Both the position numbers and the translations under genes were made by a program. A stretch of DNA of 64,000 bases from Paenibacillus peoriae. GTDB taxonomy: Bacteria > Bacillota > Bacilli > Paenibacillales > Paenibacillaceae. Position 1 is the stretch's first letter, and every line of letters starts with the position of its first letter. The DNA is taken from positions 2,985,001-3,049,000 of the forward strand of contig NZ_CP092831.1 of NCBI RefSeq assembly GCF_022531965.1, read 5' to 3'. The notes under the pieces are model-generated. The model worked only from the letters and a program-made list of their open reading frames with translations. It did no database searches and was not told where the DNA came from. Below, piece after piece: positions 1 to 7,642 of the stretch.

Positions 1-604
1 AACCGAGCAATTGGCGCACATCGTAATGGATCGTGTCAGGCTTCCCAAAATAGGAAAGGACTTGGTCAATGGTATGAGCACCATGTCCATATAGGTAACT
101 GTTATATTTGGAAAAATGAGAGGTGGAGTTGGGGGTCTCAGGGCGATAATAATCGAAATGCATTTCCACCTCCAACAAATCACCGAGTTTCCCTGATTCA
201 ATAACCTTCTTGGTAGTGAGGAAATCCGAATCGTAACGTCTGTTTTGATAGCACTGTATAATCAGATTTTTCTCTTTGGCATATTGGAAGATGGACACAG
301 CTTCTTCTTTCGTTAACATAAAGGGTTTTTCAACAAGTACATTTTTCCCGTGGTCGAGTGCCATTTTCGCATAAGTGTAGTGGGATTCTAAAGGTGTACA
401 GATAACAATCAACTGAATTTCCTTATCGTTCATTAGAGATTCAAGATTATCTGTATACTGCACGCCAGGGATTTTCTCCCACTCCCCTTTATCTGGATTA
501 CGGGCGTAGATCGTCTTTACGTTCAAATGATCTCTGGTCAATGAAAAAGGAAGATGATACCGATTGGTGCTTTTGCCATTCCCAATATAACCGATGTTAA
601 GCAT
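1..604 (-). CDS. Gfo/Idh/MocA-family NAD(P)-dependent oxidoreductase (N-terminal part)
   Basis: The reverse strand is open from an ATG at 604 to the window edge, so only about 201 N-terminal residues are visible. The start has a good ribosome binding site (AGGGGG, 6 bases upstream). The protein begins MLNIGYIGNGKSTNRYHLP, a Rossmann fold with a GxGxxx-type nucleotide loop. It continues with the family's VEKPFMLT motif (the EKP lysine is normally catalytic) near residue 95. Family members oxidise or reduce sugars and cyclitols with NAD(P). The substrate cannot be told from this part. It is divergent from an RpiR-type sugar-phosphate regulator 180 bp away, which suggests that regulator controls it. 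It is truncated by the window, not by mutation. Confidence 0.85.
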   Translation of the reverse strand, partial: MLNIGYIGNGKSTNRYHLPFSLTRDHLNVKTIYARNPDKGEWEKIPGVQYTDNLESLMNDKEIQLIVICTPLESHYTYAKMALDHGKNVLVEKPFMLTKEEAVSIFQYAKEKNLIIQCYQNRRYDSDFLTTKKVIESGKLGDLLEVEMHFDYYRPETPNSTSHFSKYNSYLYGHGAHTIDQVLSYFGKPDTIHYDVRQLLG

Positions 605-702
605 ATTAATTCCCCCTAGGCTCTTTTTCATTTATTATAGAAGAAGAACGTTGATCGTAAAGGATTTGCCGCCAAAATGGTACAATCAACCGAATATTTT
701 TA

Positions 703-739
703 AAAATGTTTGTTTATTTTCGAACAAAATGTTTATTTT
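703..739. promoter_or_regulatory. Candidate operator: repeated AAAATGTTT..TTTATTTT
   Basis: Two related AT-rich blocks lie between the divergent oxidoreductase and RpiR genes: AAAATGTTTGTTTATTTT at 703-720 and AAAATGTTTATTTT at 726-739. Their position just upstream of the rpiR-like start makes them candidate sites for the regulator. This is inference from position and repetition only. Confidence 0.3.
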
Positions 740-784
740 ATATCCTTTATCAAACGTCATTTCAATTGAACCGGAGTGAACCTG

Positions 785-1651
785 TTGAAAATACTGATGC
801 AATTATCCGAAATGCAAAACTTTACACCAAACGAAAAAAGCATTGCATCCTATATTTTGCTTCATAAGGAAAGTATCCTGCACTTAAATATTCAGGAGCT
901 TGCAAAGGCAACATATACTTCGCATTCCGCGATTAATCGATTAACACATAAACTTGGGCTATCTGGCTTCAAGGAGTTCATAATCAAACTTGCTCGGGAG
1001 TTTCAGCAGAATACCCAGAACATTTCCAATGTAGACCCCAACTATCCATTTGGTTTTGATGAATCCCCACTTCAAGTGGCGAAAGAAATTGCAGAATTAA
1101 TGAAGGAAACGATAGAAAAAAACTTTACATTCATGGATGATGATTTATTGTCGCAAACAGCCCTATTGCTGGATCAAGCGAAAAGGATCTTTATATATGC
1201 GTTAGGAGATTCACAAATCCGTGCGAAAAGTTTCCAAAATAAATTAGTGAAAATTAACAAGTATGTGGTTATAGCTACGGAGCTGTCTGAGTGGGCGTAC
1301 CATACGGCTAATCTTACGCCACAGGATTGCGCTGTTTTTTTAACTTACCACGGAAAATCACCGATCTTTTTAAAAGCAGCAAAGCACTTTACACATGAAA
1401 ATATTCCCTTTATCACAATTACAGCAACCAGTCAAAATGAATTGGCCAAACTCAGTAATATCTGTATCCAGGTGCCTAATGACGAAGTAAAACATGCCAA
1501 GATTGGTACATTTTCGTCGCAAATTGCCTTTGACTATGTATTAAATGTGATCTACTCCTGTATCTATAAAATCGACTACTTAAAAAACATGCAATTCGCA
1601 ACACAATCGTTGAAGAATTCGCATCTCAATGACATGATGAATGACGTGTAG
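785..1651 (+). CDS. MurR/RpiR-family transcriptional regulator (HTH + SIS)
   Basis: A protein of about 288 residues with the RpiR layout. The N-terminal helix-turn-helix (roughly residues 1-75) includes NIQELAKATYTSHSAINRLTHKLG, which reads as the recognition region. The C-terminal SIS domain (about 105-250) normally binds a phosphosugar. The family regulates sugar or amino-sugar catabolism in response to such ligands. Start choice: the frame is open from a GTG at 776, but GGAG at 773-776 overlaps that codon and sits 8 bases before a TTG at 785, so TTG is preferred. It is divergent from a Gfo/Idh/MocA oxidoreductase and followed by a strong terminator. The true ligand is unknown. Confidence 0.87.
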   Translation: MKILMQLSEMQNFTPNEKSIASYILLHKESILHLNIQELAKATYTSHSAINRLTHKLGLSGFKEFIIKLAREFQQNTQNISNVDPNYPFGFDESPLQVAKEIAELMKETIEKNFTFMDDDLLSQTALLLDQAKRIFIYALGDSQIRAKSFQNKLVKINKYVVIATELSEWAYHTANLTPQDCAVFLTYHGKSPIFLKAAKHFTHENIPFITITATSQNELAKLSNICIQVPNDEVKHAKIGTFSSQIAFDYVLNVIYSCIYKIDYLKNMQFATQSLKNSHLNDMMNDV

Positions 1652-1722
1652 AGGGATTAGCTTCTCTCTAACTGCAAAATAAGCGGCAATTTATAATTAT
1701 ATATGGTTGTTCTTCGACAAAT

Positions 1723-1755
1723 AAGGTCTAGTTAGTTTTATGCTAACTAGACCTT
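1723..1755 (+). terminator. Rho-independent terminator, shared by convergent genes
   Basis: A perfect 13-bp stem AAGGTCTAGTTAG / CTAACTAGACCTT with a 7-base loop, followed by a T-rich run. It lies between the 3' ends of the RpiR gene (+) and the ArsR gene (-) and can serve both. Confidence 0.85.
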
Positions 1756-1761
1756 TTTCTT

Positions 1762-2067
1762 TTATTGCTTCAAGCCCATCAGTACGGCCGACAGCAAGCT
1801 AGGAAAGCGTTCATTTAAATCGTCGTAACGGATAGAAATAAAGCGTTGGGTTCCCTCTATTCTCGTATGAATGACCCCTGATTCCCGAAGAACCTTAAAA
1901 TGATGAGACAAGGTTGACTTTGGGGCTGAAATATCTAGCGAGCTACAGGATTGCTCCCCGTTTTCGTCTAAAATCTGGATGATATTAAGCCGAATGGGGT
2001 CACTTAAAGCATATAAAACTGTAGGTAGAGTAATTTCAATTACGTTAGGATGATACAGCGTTCTCAA
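1762..2067 (-). CDS. ArsR-family winged-helix regulator
   Basis: A protein of 101 residues of typical ArsR/SmtB size. The winged helix runs from ALSDPIRLNIIQILDENGE through SAPKSTLSHHFKVLRESGVI (recognition helix) to the wing TRIEGTQRFISIR. The classic ELCVCD metal-binding motif is not present. The only nearby Cys is in QSCSSLDIS, so this may be a non-metal member that senses small molecules or redox state. It is divergent from an MFS exporter that starts 112 bp away, and repeated sequence in that gap looks like operator DNA. A repressor role for that exporter is the natural inference; the inducer is unknown. Confidence 0.85.
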   Translation of the reverse strand: MRTLYHPNVIEITLPTVLYALSDPIRLNIIQILDENGEQSCSSLDISAPKSTLSHHFKVLRESGVIHTRIEGTQRFISIRYDDLNERFPSLLSAVLMGLKQ

Positions 2068-2106
2068 GATCCGTTCACCTGCCTAACAAAGAATTATAGT
2101 TGCATT

Positions 2107-2152
2107 ATAGCATATTGGAATGCTATATTTCTATTATTCGAAAATATTCGAA
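2107..2152. promoter_or_regulatory. Candidate ArsR operator region
   Basis: The ArsR-MFS gap contains a perfect 7-bp inverted repeat ATAGCAT-N6-ATGCTAT (2107-2126) and a tandem repeat TATTCGAA-AA-TATTCGAA (2135-2152). Either could bind the dimeric ArsR repressor. The second lies just upstream of the exporter's ribosome binding site. Confidence 0.45.
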
Positions 2153-2178
2153 CAATAGAACAAATGGAGGGTTTCGTT

Positions 2179-3342
2179 TTGAATAAAATTATCACCTTGT
2201 TTTTCTTGATCATGTTTTTCATTGGTACAGATACGTTCATTGTGTCGCCTCTTCTACCTATTCTTCGTGAAAGCTTCGGCATTTCTATCGAACAATCAGG
2301 CTGGATTGTTTCAGCCTATGCTTTAGGGTATGCTCTGTTTGCCTTAATTGCAGGACCGTTGTCAGATGCATGGAATCGAAAAAAAGTACTACTGTTCGGC
2401 TTACTTGGTTTTGGTATCTTCACTCTACTTTGCGGCTTTGCCGTTGATTTTTGGACCATGTTTGCTTTTCGCTTATTGGCTGGCATTAGTGCCGCTTTTG
2501 CCTCACCTCAAGTTTGGGCTGCCATTCCTCAGTTGGTTCAACCACATAAAGTGTTAAAAGCCATGGGAGTTGTCACCGCAGGATTAGCTTTTTCCCAAAT
2601 GCTAGGCGTTCCCATTGGCAGCTATCTCGCTACCACCGGGTGGCAAACACCCTTTATTATGATTGGTTGCTGCACCTTCCTGATCGTTATTTGGACTGCT
2701 GTTCTCTTGCCCGCCTTGCCTCCTTCTATACAGAAGCAAAAGGCTCCCTCGATTAGGAACAGATACCGTTCATTGCTGCAGGGGTCAACACCTAAGGTCG
2801 CTTTTCTGGCCTACTTCCTGTTCCAACTCGGAAATTTTGCTGCCTTCTCTTTTATTGGCACATGGCTTTCCGACAAATTCAGCCTCAATGTTGCAAATAT
2901 TGGTACGGTGATATTATTCCTTGGTTTAGGAAATACGATTAGTAGCTTATTTGGGAGCAGCTTAGTTAACAAAGTGGGGCCTAAGCACTCTTTGATCTAT
3001 GGCGTAATTTTCATCGGTCTGCTTTATTTGCTTCTGCCCTATTTACCTAGTGTGACCTATGTCGAAATTACATATTTTCTGATCTTCCTTATCCTTGGAA
3101 TGATTTTTCCGCTTATGATGAGTATGCTTCAAACCTTATCTGCCACAGCACGCGGAACAGTTTCATCACTTGCCAATTCTTCTATGTATTTTGGAACAAT
3201 GGTTGGCTCTTTCACAGCAGGAATGCTATACGCTCACAGCGGTGGTTTTATTTCCGTTTGCCTGTTTTCTGTGATTTGTTTCGGTGTGTCACTAATCTTG
3301 TTCCTACGTAGCGGAGTTTTACTAGGTCTAAGATTAAAATAG
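2179..3342 (+). CDS. MFS transporter, DHA1 (12-TM drug:H+ antiporter) type
   Basis: The protein from the preferred start is about 387 residues with some 12 hydrophobic segments. It carries an MFS motif-A-like stretch, GPLSDAWNRKKVLLFG, after TM2 and begins MNKIITLFFLIMFFIGTDTF, typical of YdhP/AraJ-like DHA1 exporters. Start choice: the frame extends upstream to 2050, but GGAGG at 2166-2170 is placed 8 bases before a TTG at 2179, and the upstream extension would overlap the divergent arsR gene. It probably exports a small toxic molecule under control of the adjacent ArsR protein. The substrate is unknown. Confidence 0.85.
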   Translation: MNKIITLFFLIMFFIGTDTFIVSPLLPILRESFGISIEQSGWIVSAYALGYALFALIAGPLSDAWNRKKVLLFGLLGFGIFTLLCGFAVDFWTMFAFRLLAGISAAFASPQVWAAIPQLVQPHKVLKAMGVVTAGLAFSQMLGVPIGSYLATTGWQTPFIMIGCCTFLIVIWTAVLLPALPPSIQKQKAPSIRNRYRSLLQGSTPKVAFLAYFLFQLGNFAAFSFIGTWLSDKFSLNVANIGTVILFLGLGNTISSLFGSSLVNKVGPKHSLIYGVIFIGLLYLLLPYLPSVTYVEITYFLIFLILGMIFPLMMSMLQTLSATARGTVSSLANSSMYFGTMVGSFTAGMLYAHSGGFISVCLFSVICFGVSLILFLRSGVLLGLRLK

Positions 3343-3412
3343 AAACGAGTAACCATAAAATTTTGACATAAGCTCTATCTTTGGGCCAGGAAAAGAACTT
3401 ATTTTACTAGAA

Positions 3413-3433
3413 AAGCCGCCAGTATGGCGGCTT
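3413..3433 (+). terminator. Terminator between convergent MFS and flavoprotein genes
   Basis: An 8-bp stem AAGCCGCC / GGCGGCTT with loop AGTAT, flanked by A's on the left and CTT on the right. It is placed to end transcripts from both directions. Confidence 0.75.
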
Positions 3434-3466
3434 CTTATGCTATCTAATGTTGTCTACCTTGAAGAA

Positions 3467-4594
3467 TCAATTTTCATCAATAGCATTTCGAATATCATAA
3501 TCATCGATATTGATATCCAAAGCCATTCCAAGTGCTAACTTTGCCAGTTGGCTTCCAATAAAGGGCCCCATGGTCAGTCCGGATGCTCCAAGCCCATTGG
3601 CAGCTATAAGACCGTTCCAGCCAGGAACAGCTCCAAGCACCGGTAGAAAACCAGGTGTAAACGGACGGAAACCAACTCTTACCTCCTGAAAAGTACTATT
3701 TGCTAAATCAGGTGCTAATTCTAAACCTTTATTTAGGATTTCCTGCATCCCGCCTGCTGTTACTCTTGTATCGTATCCTTCGATTTCATTTTCGTGAGTC
3801 GCCCCTATGACGATCTTCTGTTGATCAAACGCTAACAAATATTGATCAGAAGGCGGCATGATTACAGGCCAGGTGCCTGTATCTTGCCCATCAGGGATCT
3901 GTAAATGCATGATTTGTGCTTTTTGAAAGCTAACCTTAAAGCGAATGCCCAAAGGCAGCATCAGTTGATTTGCCCATGCACCAGCACAAACAATGACTAC
4001 GTCAGACGAAAAGCTGTTTCCACCAACCGTTACTCCGGTTACATGATCGGAATCATATTGGAGCACAGCATCTCCATGGATAAGGGTTGCCCCATTTCTT
4101 TGTGCTGATCGGATCAACGCATCCCGCAGCGCACGACCATCTATACGTGCGGCACCGCTAATATGAACGGAGCGATAGCGATCTACTAACAAAGGAAAAC
4201 GTTCATGGGTTTCCTTTTCATTGAGTTGCATAATTTCACCGATTTCCGGTGCATCTGTATGACGTAAATGTGCCCGTTCCTGCATTTTTTTGATTTTCTC
4301 TACATCATCATGAATACTGAGAGCTCCAACTTGAGCATAGCCAGTTTCTGTTTCCCCCTCGCTTTTAAGTTCTTCAATCAATCCGGGGTAAAAACGTGCG
4401 CCCGCTTTGGCTAGCTGGTACCAAGCTTGATTGCGTCGCTGTGATAACCAGGGACAAATAATGCCAGCAGCTGCATCAGTCGCCTGCCCTTTATCTTTGC
4501 GGTCTACAAGAATGACATCAGCGCCCAATTTTGCTAACTGGTATGCTGTCGATGCCCCCAGAATTCCTGCTCCGATTACGATAACCCTCTTCAT
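3467..4594 (-). CDS. FAD-dependent oxidoreductase, D-amino acid oxidase/glycine oxidase (DAO) family
   Basis: A protein of 375 residues beginning MKRVIVIGAGILGASTAYQL, the FAD-binding GxGxxG beta-alpha-beta fold, with the acidic ribose-binding end in VILVDRKDKG. The C-terminal GLIAANGLGASGLTMGP stretch is the second FAD contact of the DAO superfamily, which includes DadA, glycine oxidase and sarcosine oxidase. These enzymes deaminate D-amino acids, glycine or N-methyl amino acids, giving H2O2 or passing electrons on. It is not next to thiamine genes, so the ThiO role is not supported. It stands alone between a terminator and the divergent ABC operon. The substrate is uncertain. Confidence 0.85.
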   Translation of the reverse strand: MKRVIVIGAGILGASTAYQLAKLGADVILVDRKDKGQATDAAAGIICPWLSQRRNQAWYQLAKAGARFYPGLIEELKSEGETETGYAQVGALSIHDDVEKIKKMQERAHLRHTDAPEIGEIMQLNEKETHERFPLLVDRYRSVHISGAARIDGRALRDALIRSAQRNGATLIHGDAVLQYDSDHVTGVTVGGNSFSSDVVIVCAGAWANQLMLPLGIRFKVSFQKAQIMHLQIPDGQDTGTWPVIMPPSDQYLLAFDQQKIVIGATHENEIEGYDTRVTAGGMQEILNKGLELAPDLANSTFQEVRVGFRPFTPGFLPVLGAVPGWNGLIAANGLGASGLTMGPFIGSQLAKLALGMALDINIDDYDIRNAIDEN

Positions 4595-4744
4595 GAATAC
4601 ATCCCTTTCCTAAATCACTGTATCCATTATAGCGAATACCGCATGAATGCATAAAGTTTGAAGCATTAATATTTCTATCCTTATAAAGTTCTTAGAATTG
4701 ATCTGTAAAGTAGTTGTCAGAACGAATGAAAAGGATGAACTGAT

Positions 4745-5452
4745 ATGGATAACATTATTTTACAGACTAAAAATCTCTGCAAAACCTTTAGACGGCAACA
4801 GGCGGTGAACAACGTCACACTGTCTATTCAGGAGAATTCCGTCTATGGGCTACTTGGCCCAAATGGGGCTGGAAAATCAACCACCTTGAAAATGTTAACT
4901 GGTATGCTACGTCCGACAGGCGGTGAAATTTTATTCCAAGGAAAACCCTGGTCACGAAAAGATCTCGATCAGATCGGCGCACTGATCGAATCTCCTCCAC
5001 TCTATGAGAATTTGACTGCTAGAGAGAATTTAAAGGTTCGTACAACCTTGCTCGGACTACCTGATTCACGAATTGATGAAGTACTGAAGATTGTTGATTT
5101 GACTCATACCGGGAAAAAACGCTCTGGCCAGTTCTCGATGGGCATGAAACAGCGGCTGGGCATTGCTATTGCGCTCCTCAACCATCCCAAACTACTAATT
5201 TTAGATGAGCCAACCAACGGACTTGACCCCATTGGCATTCAGGAGCAACGCGAGCTGATTCGCTCCTTCCCGAAGCAAGGAATTACCGTAATTCTTTCCA
5301 GTCATATTTTATCCGAAGTCGAACAAATCGTTGACCATGTCGGTATTATCGCTGGTGGCATATTAGCTTACCAAGAGGCGGTTACACCAGGACAAGACTT
5401 GGAATCGTTGTTCATGCAGATTGCACAGGAATACCGAAAAGGGGATGAGTAG
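4745..5452 (+). CDS. Lantibiotic-protection-type ABC transporter ATPase (SpaF/MutF/BcrA-like)
   Basis: A protein of 235 residues with Walker A GPNGAGKST (about 38-46), the signature FSMGMKQRLGIA and Walker B LLILDEPTNGLD. Length and sequence style fit the BcrA/SpaF group, which powers export or expulsion of membrane-active peptides (lantibiotics, bacitracin) from the membrane. The gene overlaps or abuts the first permease, and a two-component system follows, the standard order of LanFEG-RK immunity modules. No lantibiotic precursor or LanB/C/M gene was found nearby, so it most likely protects against peptides made by other organisms, or acts in a detoxification module. Confidence 0.88.
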   Translation: MDNIILQTKNLCKTFRRQQAVNNVTLSIQENSVYGLLGPNGAGKSTTLKMLTGMLRPTGGEILFQGKPWSRKDLDQIGALIESPPLYENLTARENLKVRTTLLGLPDSRIDEVLKIVDLTHTGKKRSGQFSMGMKQRLGIAIALLNHPKLLILDEPTNGLDPIGIQEQRELIRSFPKQGITVILSSHILSEVEQIVDHVGIIAGGILAYQEAVTPGQDLESLFMQIAQEYRKGDE

Positions 5453-5453
5453 G

Positions 5454-6185
5454 ATGCAGCAATATATAGCCGCCGAACATCTAAAATTAAAGCGTACCTT
5501 CACGAAAAAGCTGGTCTGGCTGGCCCCCATCGTTACTCTTCTTCTGTGTACCGTGCTCATGGGGGGACATATGCTCCAAAGCGCCAGCTACAATTGGTGG
5601 TATTTCATGCTGCTGCCAGGTGCGCTCACCTTAATATGCTCAGGAGTGATCCAAAAGGATGGCAAGAAGCTGAAATACCGTGCTGTCCTTGGCATGTCTG
5701 TAGATTTGGCTCAGGTATGGTACGGTAAAATCGGGGTTTGCGTAAGACTCTTAATGGTTTCCTTTATTATTTTATTTATAGGGATAACTCTTGGCGGATT
5801 CGTATTCTCAACTTCCGTGACACTAGCAGAAAGCGTCGCTGCAACTCTGATCCTCTTCATCACCTTTTTGTGGCAAGTTCCACTTTGCCTGTTCCTGACG
5901 GATCGAATAGGCATGTTTGCCACCCTAATCATCAACATGCTGGGCAACGTAGCCTGCACCGTCTTGTTCGCTACGTCTTCTGTATGGTGGGCGGTACCCT
6001 ATGCTATTCCAGCGCGATTGATGTGCACCGTCATTCAAGTGCTGCCTAATGGGCTTGCCGTTCCTTCAGGAGATCCACTTTTGGATAAAGGCGTGATTGT
6101 GCCCGGTCTAGTGATCACAATCTGCCTGTTTATAATTCTGTCGATACTGACGACGATGTCCTTCCGCAAGCGGGAGGCTAAATAA
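5454..6185 (+). CDS. Lantibiotic-immunity ABC permease, first subunit (SpaE/MutE-like)
   Basis: A protein of about 243 residues with six predicted membrane spans. It starts MQQYIAAEHLKLKRTFTKKL, the amphipathic EHLKLKRT-type N-terminus common in MutE/SpaE permeases. Start choice: the frame is open from 5421, but GGGG at 5441-5444 is 9 bases before the ATG at 5454, which directly follows the ATPase stop codon. An ATG at 5445 is the alternative. The partner permease starts 2 bp after its stop. The two permeases presumably form the heterodimeric membrane channel driven by the upstream ATPase. Confidence 0.85.
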   Translation: MQQYIAAEHLKLKRTFTKKLVWLAPIVTLLLCTVLMGGHMLQSASYNWWYFMLLPGALTLICSGVIQKDGKKLKYRAVLGMSVDLAQVWYGKIGVCVRLLMVSFIILFIGITLGGFVFSTSVTLAESVAATLILFITFLWQVPLCLFLTDRIGMFATLIINMLGNVACTVLFATSSVWWAVPYAIPARLMCTVIQVLPNGLAVPSGDPLLDKGVIVPGLVITICLFIILSILTTMSFRKREAK

Positions 6186-6186
6186 G

Positions 6187-6945
6187 ATGATTTCTTTTTT
6201 CCGCTATCTGAAATCCGATGTGCTTAAACTTAGAAGGCAGCCCTTACTGCTTGTGCAGCTGTTTGTGCCGCTTTTAGGGATAGCAATCTTTCTAGCCTAC
6301 TATTCCTTTACTCCGTATTCACCGATTTCGAAGATAGACGGCTATTTGCAGGTCCTGGCTGTGGTTCTTCCTACCATGATTGGTATTGTATGCTCCATTG
6401 TTGTTGAGCAGGAGTCAGTCGCTGGAAATTTCCAACACCTCTTGACCTCGCCGGTGAAGCTGTTACCTTTTTTGAGCAAGCTTAGCCTACTCCTGTGCTT
6501 GGGATTTGGCAGTGTGCTGCTTGCCTCAGGCGGCTTTGGGGCTGGCTATATATATCTTATGAAAGAGTCCCCGTATGGCTTGAAGTTTTATGTGTTGGCT
6601 GCCTACATTCTGTTTGTGTCCAGTGTGTTCCTTTATATTCTACATTTTTTCATTAGTTTGCGGTTCGGTAAGGGAGCTTCCATCGGCCTGGGTATTATGG
6701 AGAGTCTATTGTCCGCTTTGCTTCTTACAGGGCTGGGTGATCATAATTGGATATTCGTTCCCTCTGCTTGGGCGGCCCGGTTCATCACGATCTGGGTGCA
6801 ATACGGCGTAAGCTCAGCAGATTCTATCCCTGAAGCTATACAGCTTGATTTGGGAATCAGATATTGCGTAGTAGGGACCTTAGTCATCATGGTATTATTA
6901 GGGTTATGGATTTGTCGTTGGGAAGGACAAAATTCGTTGGAGTAA
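6187..6945 (+). CDS. Lantibiotic-immunity ABC permease, second subunit (SpaG/MutG-like)
   Basis: A protein of 252 residues with about six membrane segments and the start MISFFRYLKSDVLKLRRQPLL, again with the SDxLKLRR pattern seen in LanG permeases. The adjacent LanE-like gene ends only 1 bp upstream, so the two are surely co-translated. Together with the ATPase they make a three-protein LanFEG-type transporter that returns membrane-inserted peptides to the outside. A response-regulator gene follows after 37 bp in the same direction, implying joint transcription with its sensor system. Confidence 0.85.
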   Translation: MISFFRYLKSDVLKLRRQPLLLVQLFVPLLGIAIFLAYYSFTPYSPISKIDGYLQVLAVVLPTMIGIVCSIVVEQESVAGNFQHLLTSPVKLLPFLSKLSLLLCLGFGSVLLASGGFGAGYIYLMKESPYGLKFYVLAAYILFVSSVFLYILHFFISLRFGKGASIGLGIMESLLSALLLTGLGDHNWIFVPSAWAARFITIWVQYGVSSADSIPEAIQLDLGIRYCVVGTLVIMVLLGLWICRWEGQNSLE

Positions 6946-6982
6946 AGATTAGAGTAAAGAAAGCAAGGGATGTGAATAAAGC

Positions 6983-7642
6983 ATGGCAAACTTGTTGGCC
7001 GTTGATGACGAACCCGCCGTTTTGGCTCTCCTTCAAAATATTTTGCAGAAAGATGGCCATGTTGTCACGGTGGTCTCCGCCTCCCCACAGGTTCTCACCA
7101 TGCAGCTCGGAGCATTTGATCTTATACTGCTTGACGTGATGATGCCTACCATGGACGGATTCACACTCTGCCGGGAAATTCGCAGCAAGGTAGACTGTCC
7201 GATACTGTTTCTTACCGCAAAATCCATGGAGAACGATGTGATGTTGGGGCTTGGGGATGGAGCCGACGATTATATTGTCAAACCGTTCGGCACTGGAGAG
7301 CTGCGCGCACGAATCAACGCCCATCTCAGACGGGAGAATCGTGAACGGCGTAATGTATTCTGCATCGGGGAAGTTCATTTCAATCTGTCTGGCAAGGAAA
7401 TCACCGTTCAGAATGTTGTAGTCCCGTTTACCAAAAGTGAATATGAGATATGTAAGTTTCTAGCTTTGAACTGGGGGCAGGTATTCTCTAAGGAGCAGAT
7501 TTACGAAGCGGTCTTCGGCTTGGATGGGGACAGCGATTCCGCCACCATTGTGGAGCATGTCAAAAATATCCGGGCCAAGCTTGGCAAAGTAGAGGTTTCT
7601 CCAGTGGAGACAGTTTGGGGGATCGGCTACCGATGGAAGTAA
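6983..7642 (+). CDS. OmpR-family response regulator
   Basis: A protein of 219 residues. The receiver domain (1-115) has acidic pocket residues in LLAVDDEPA, the phospho-acceptor Asp in LILLDVMMP (about residue 52), Thr in LFLTAKS and Lys in IVKPF. The C-terminal winged helix (125-219) contains TKSEYEICKFLALNWGQVFS and ends with VWGIGYRWK, the usual OmpR/PhoB end. It lies between the LanEG-like permeases and a histidine kinase whose start it overlaps by 10 bp. It probably switches on the upstream transporter in response to peptide stress, as SpaR- and BceR-like regulators do. Confidence 0.93.
   Translation: MANLLAVDDEPAVLALLQNILQKDGHVVTVVSASPQVLTMQLGAFDLILLDVMMPTMDGFTLCREIRSKVDCPILFLTAKSMENDVMLGLGDGADDYIVKPFGTGELRARINAHLRRENRERRNVFCIGEVHFNLSGKEITVQNVVVPFTKSEYEICKFLALNWGQVFSKEQIYEAVFGLDGDSDSATIVEHVKNIRAKLGKVEVSPVETVWGIGYRWK

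Noticed and set aside
594..779. 61-codon plus-strand ORF ahead of the RpiR gene
   Set aside because: It overlaps the start of the divergent oxidoreductase, is AT-rich and has no ribosome binding site or domain. It is promoter DNA.
4595..4744. Possible lantibiotic precursor near the LanFEG-like module
   Set aside because: I looked in the gaps at 4595-4744, 6946-6982 and 9022-9320 for a short Cys/Ser/Thr-rich peptide with a leader and ribosome binding site and found none.
6887..7378. 163-codon ORF antisense to the response regulator gene
   Set aside because: It lies wholly over well-supported genes, has no start signal and has no recognisable domain. It is a shadow ORF.
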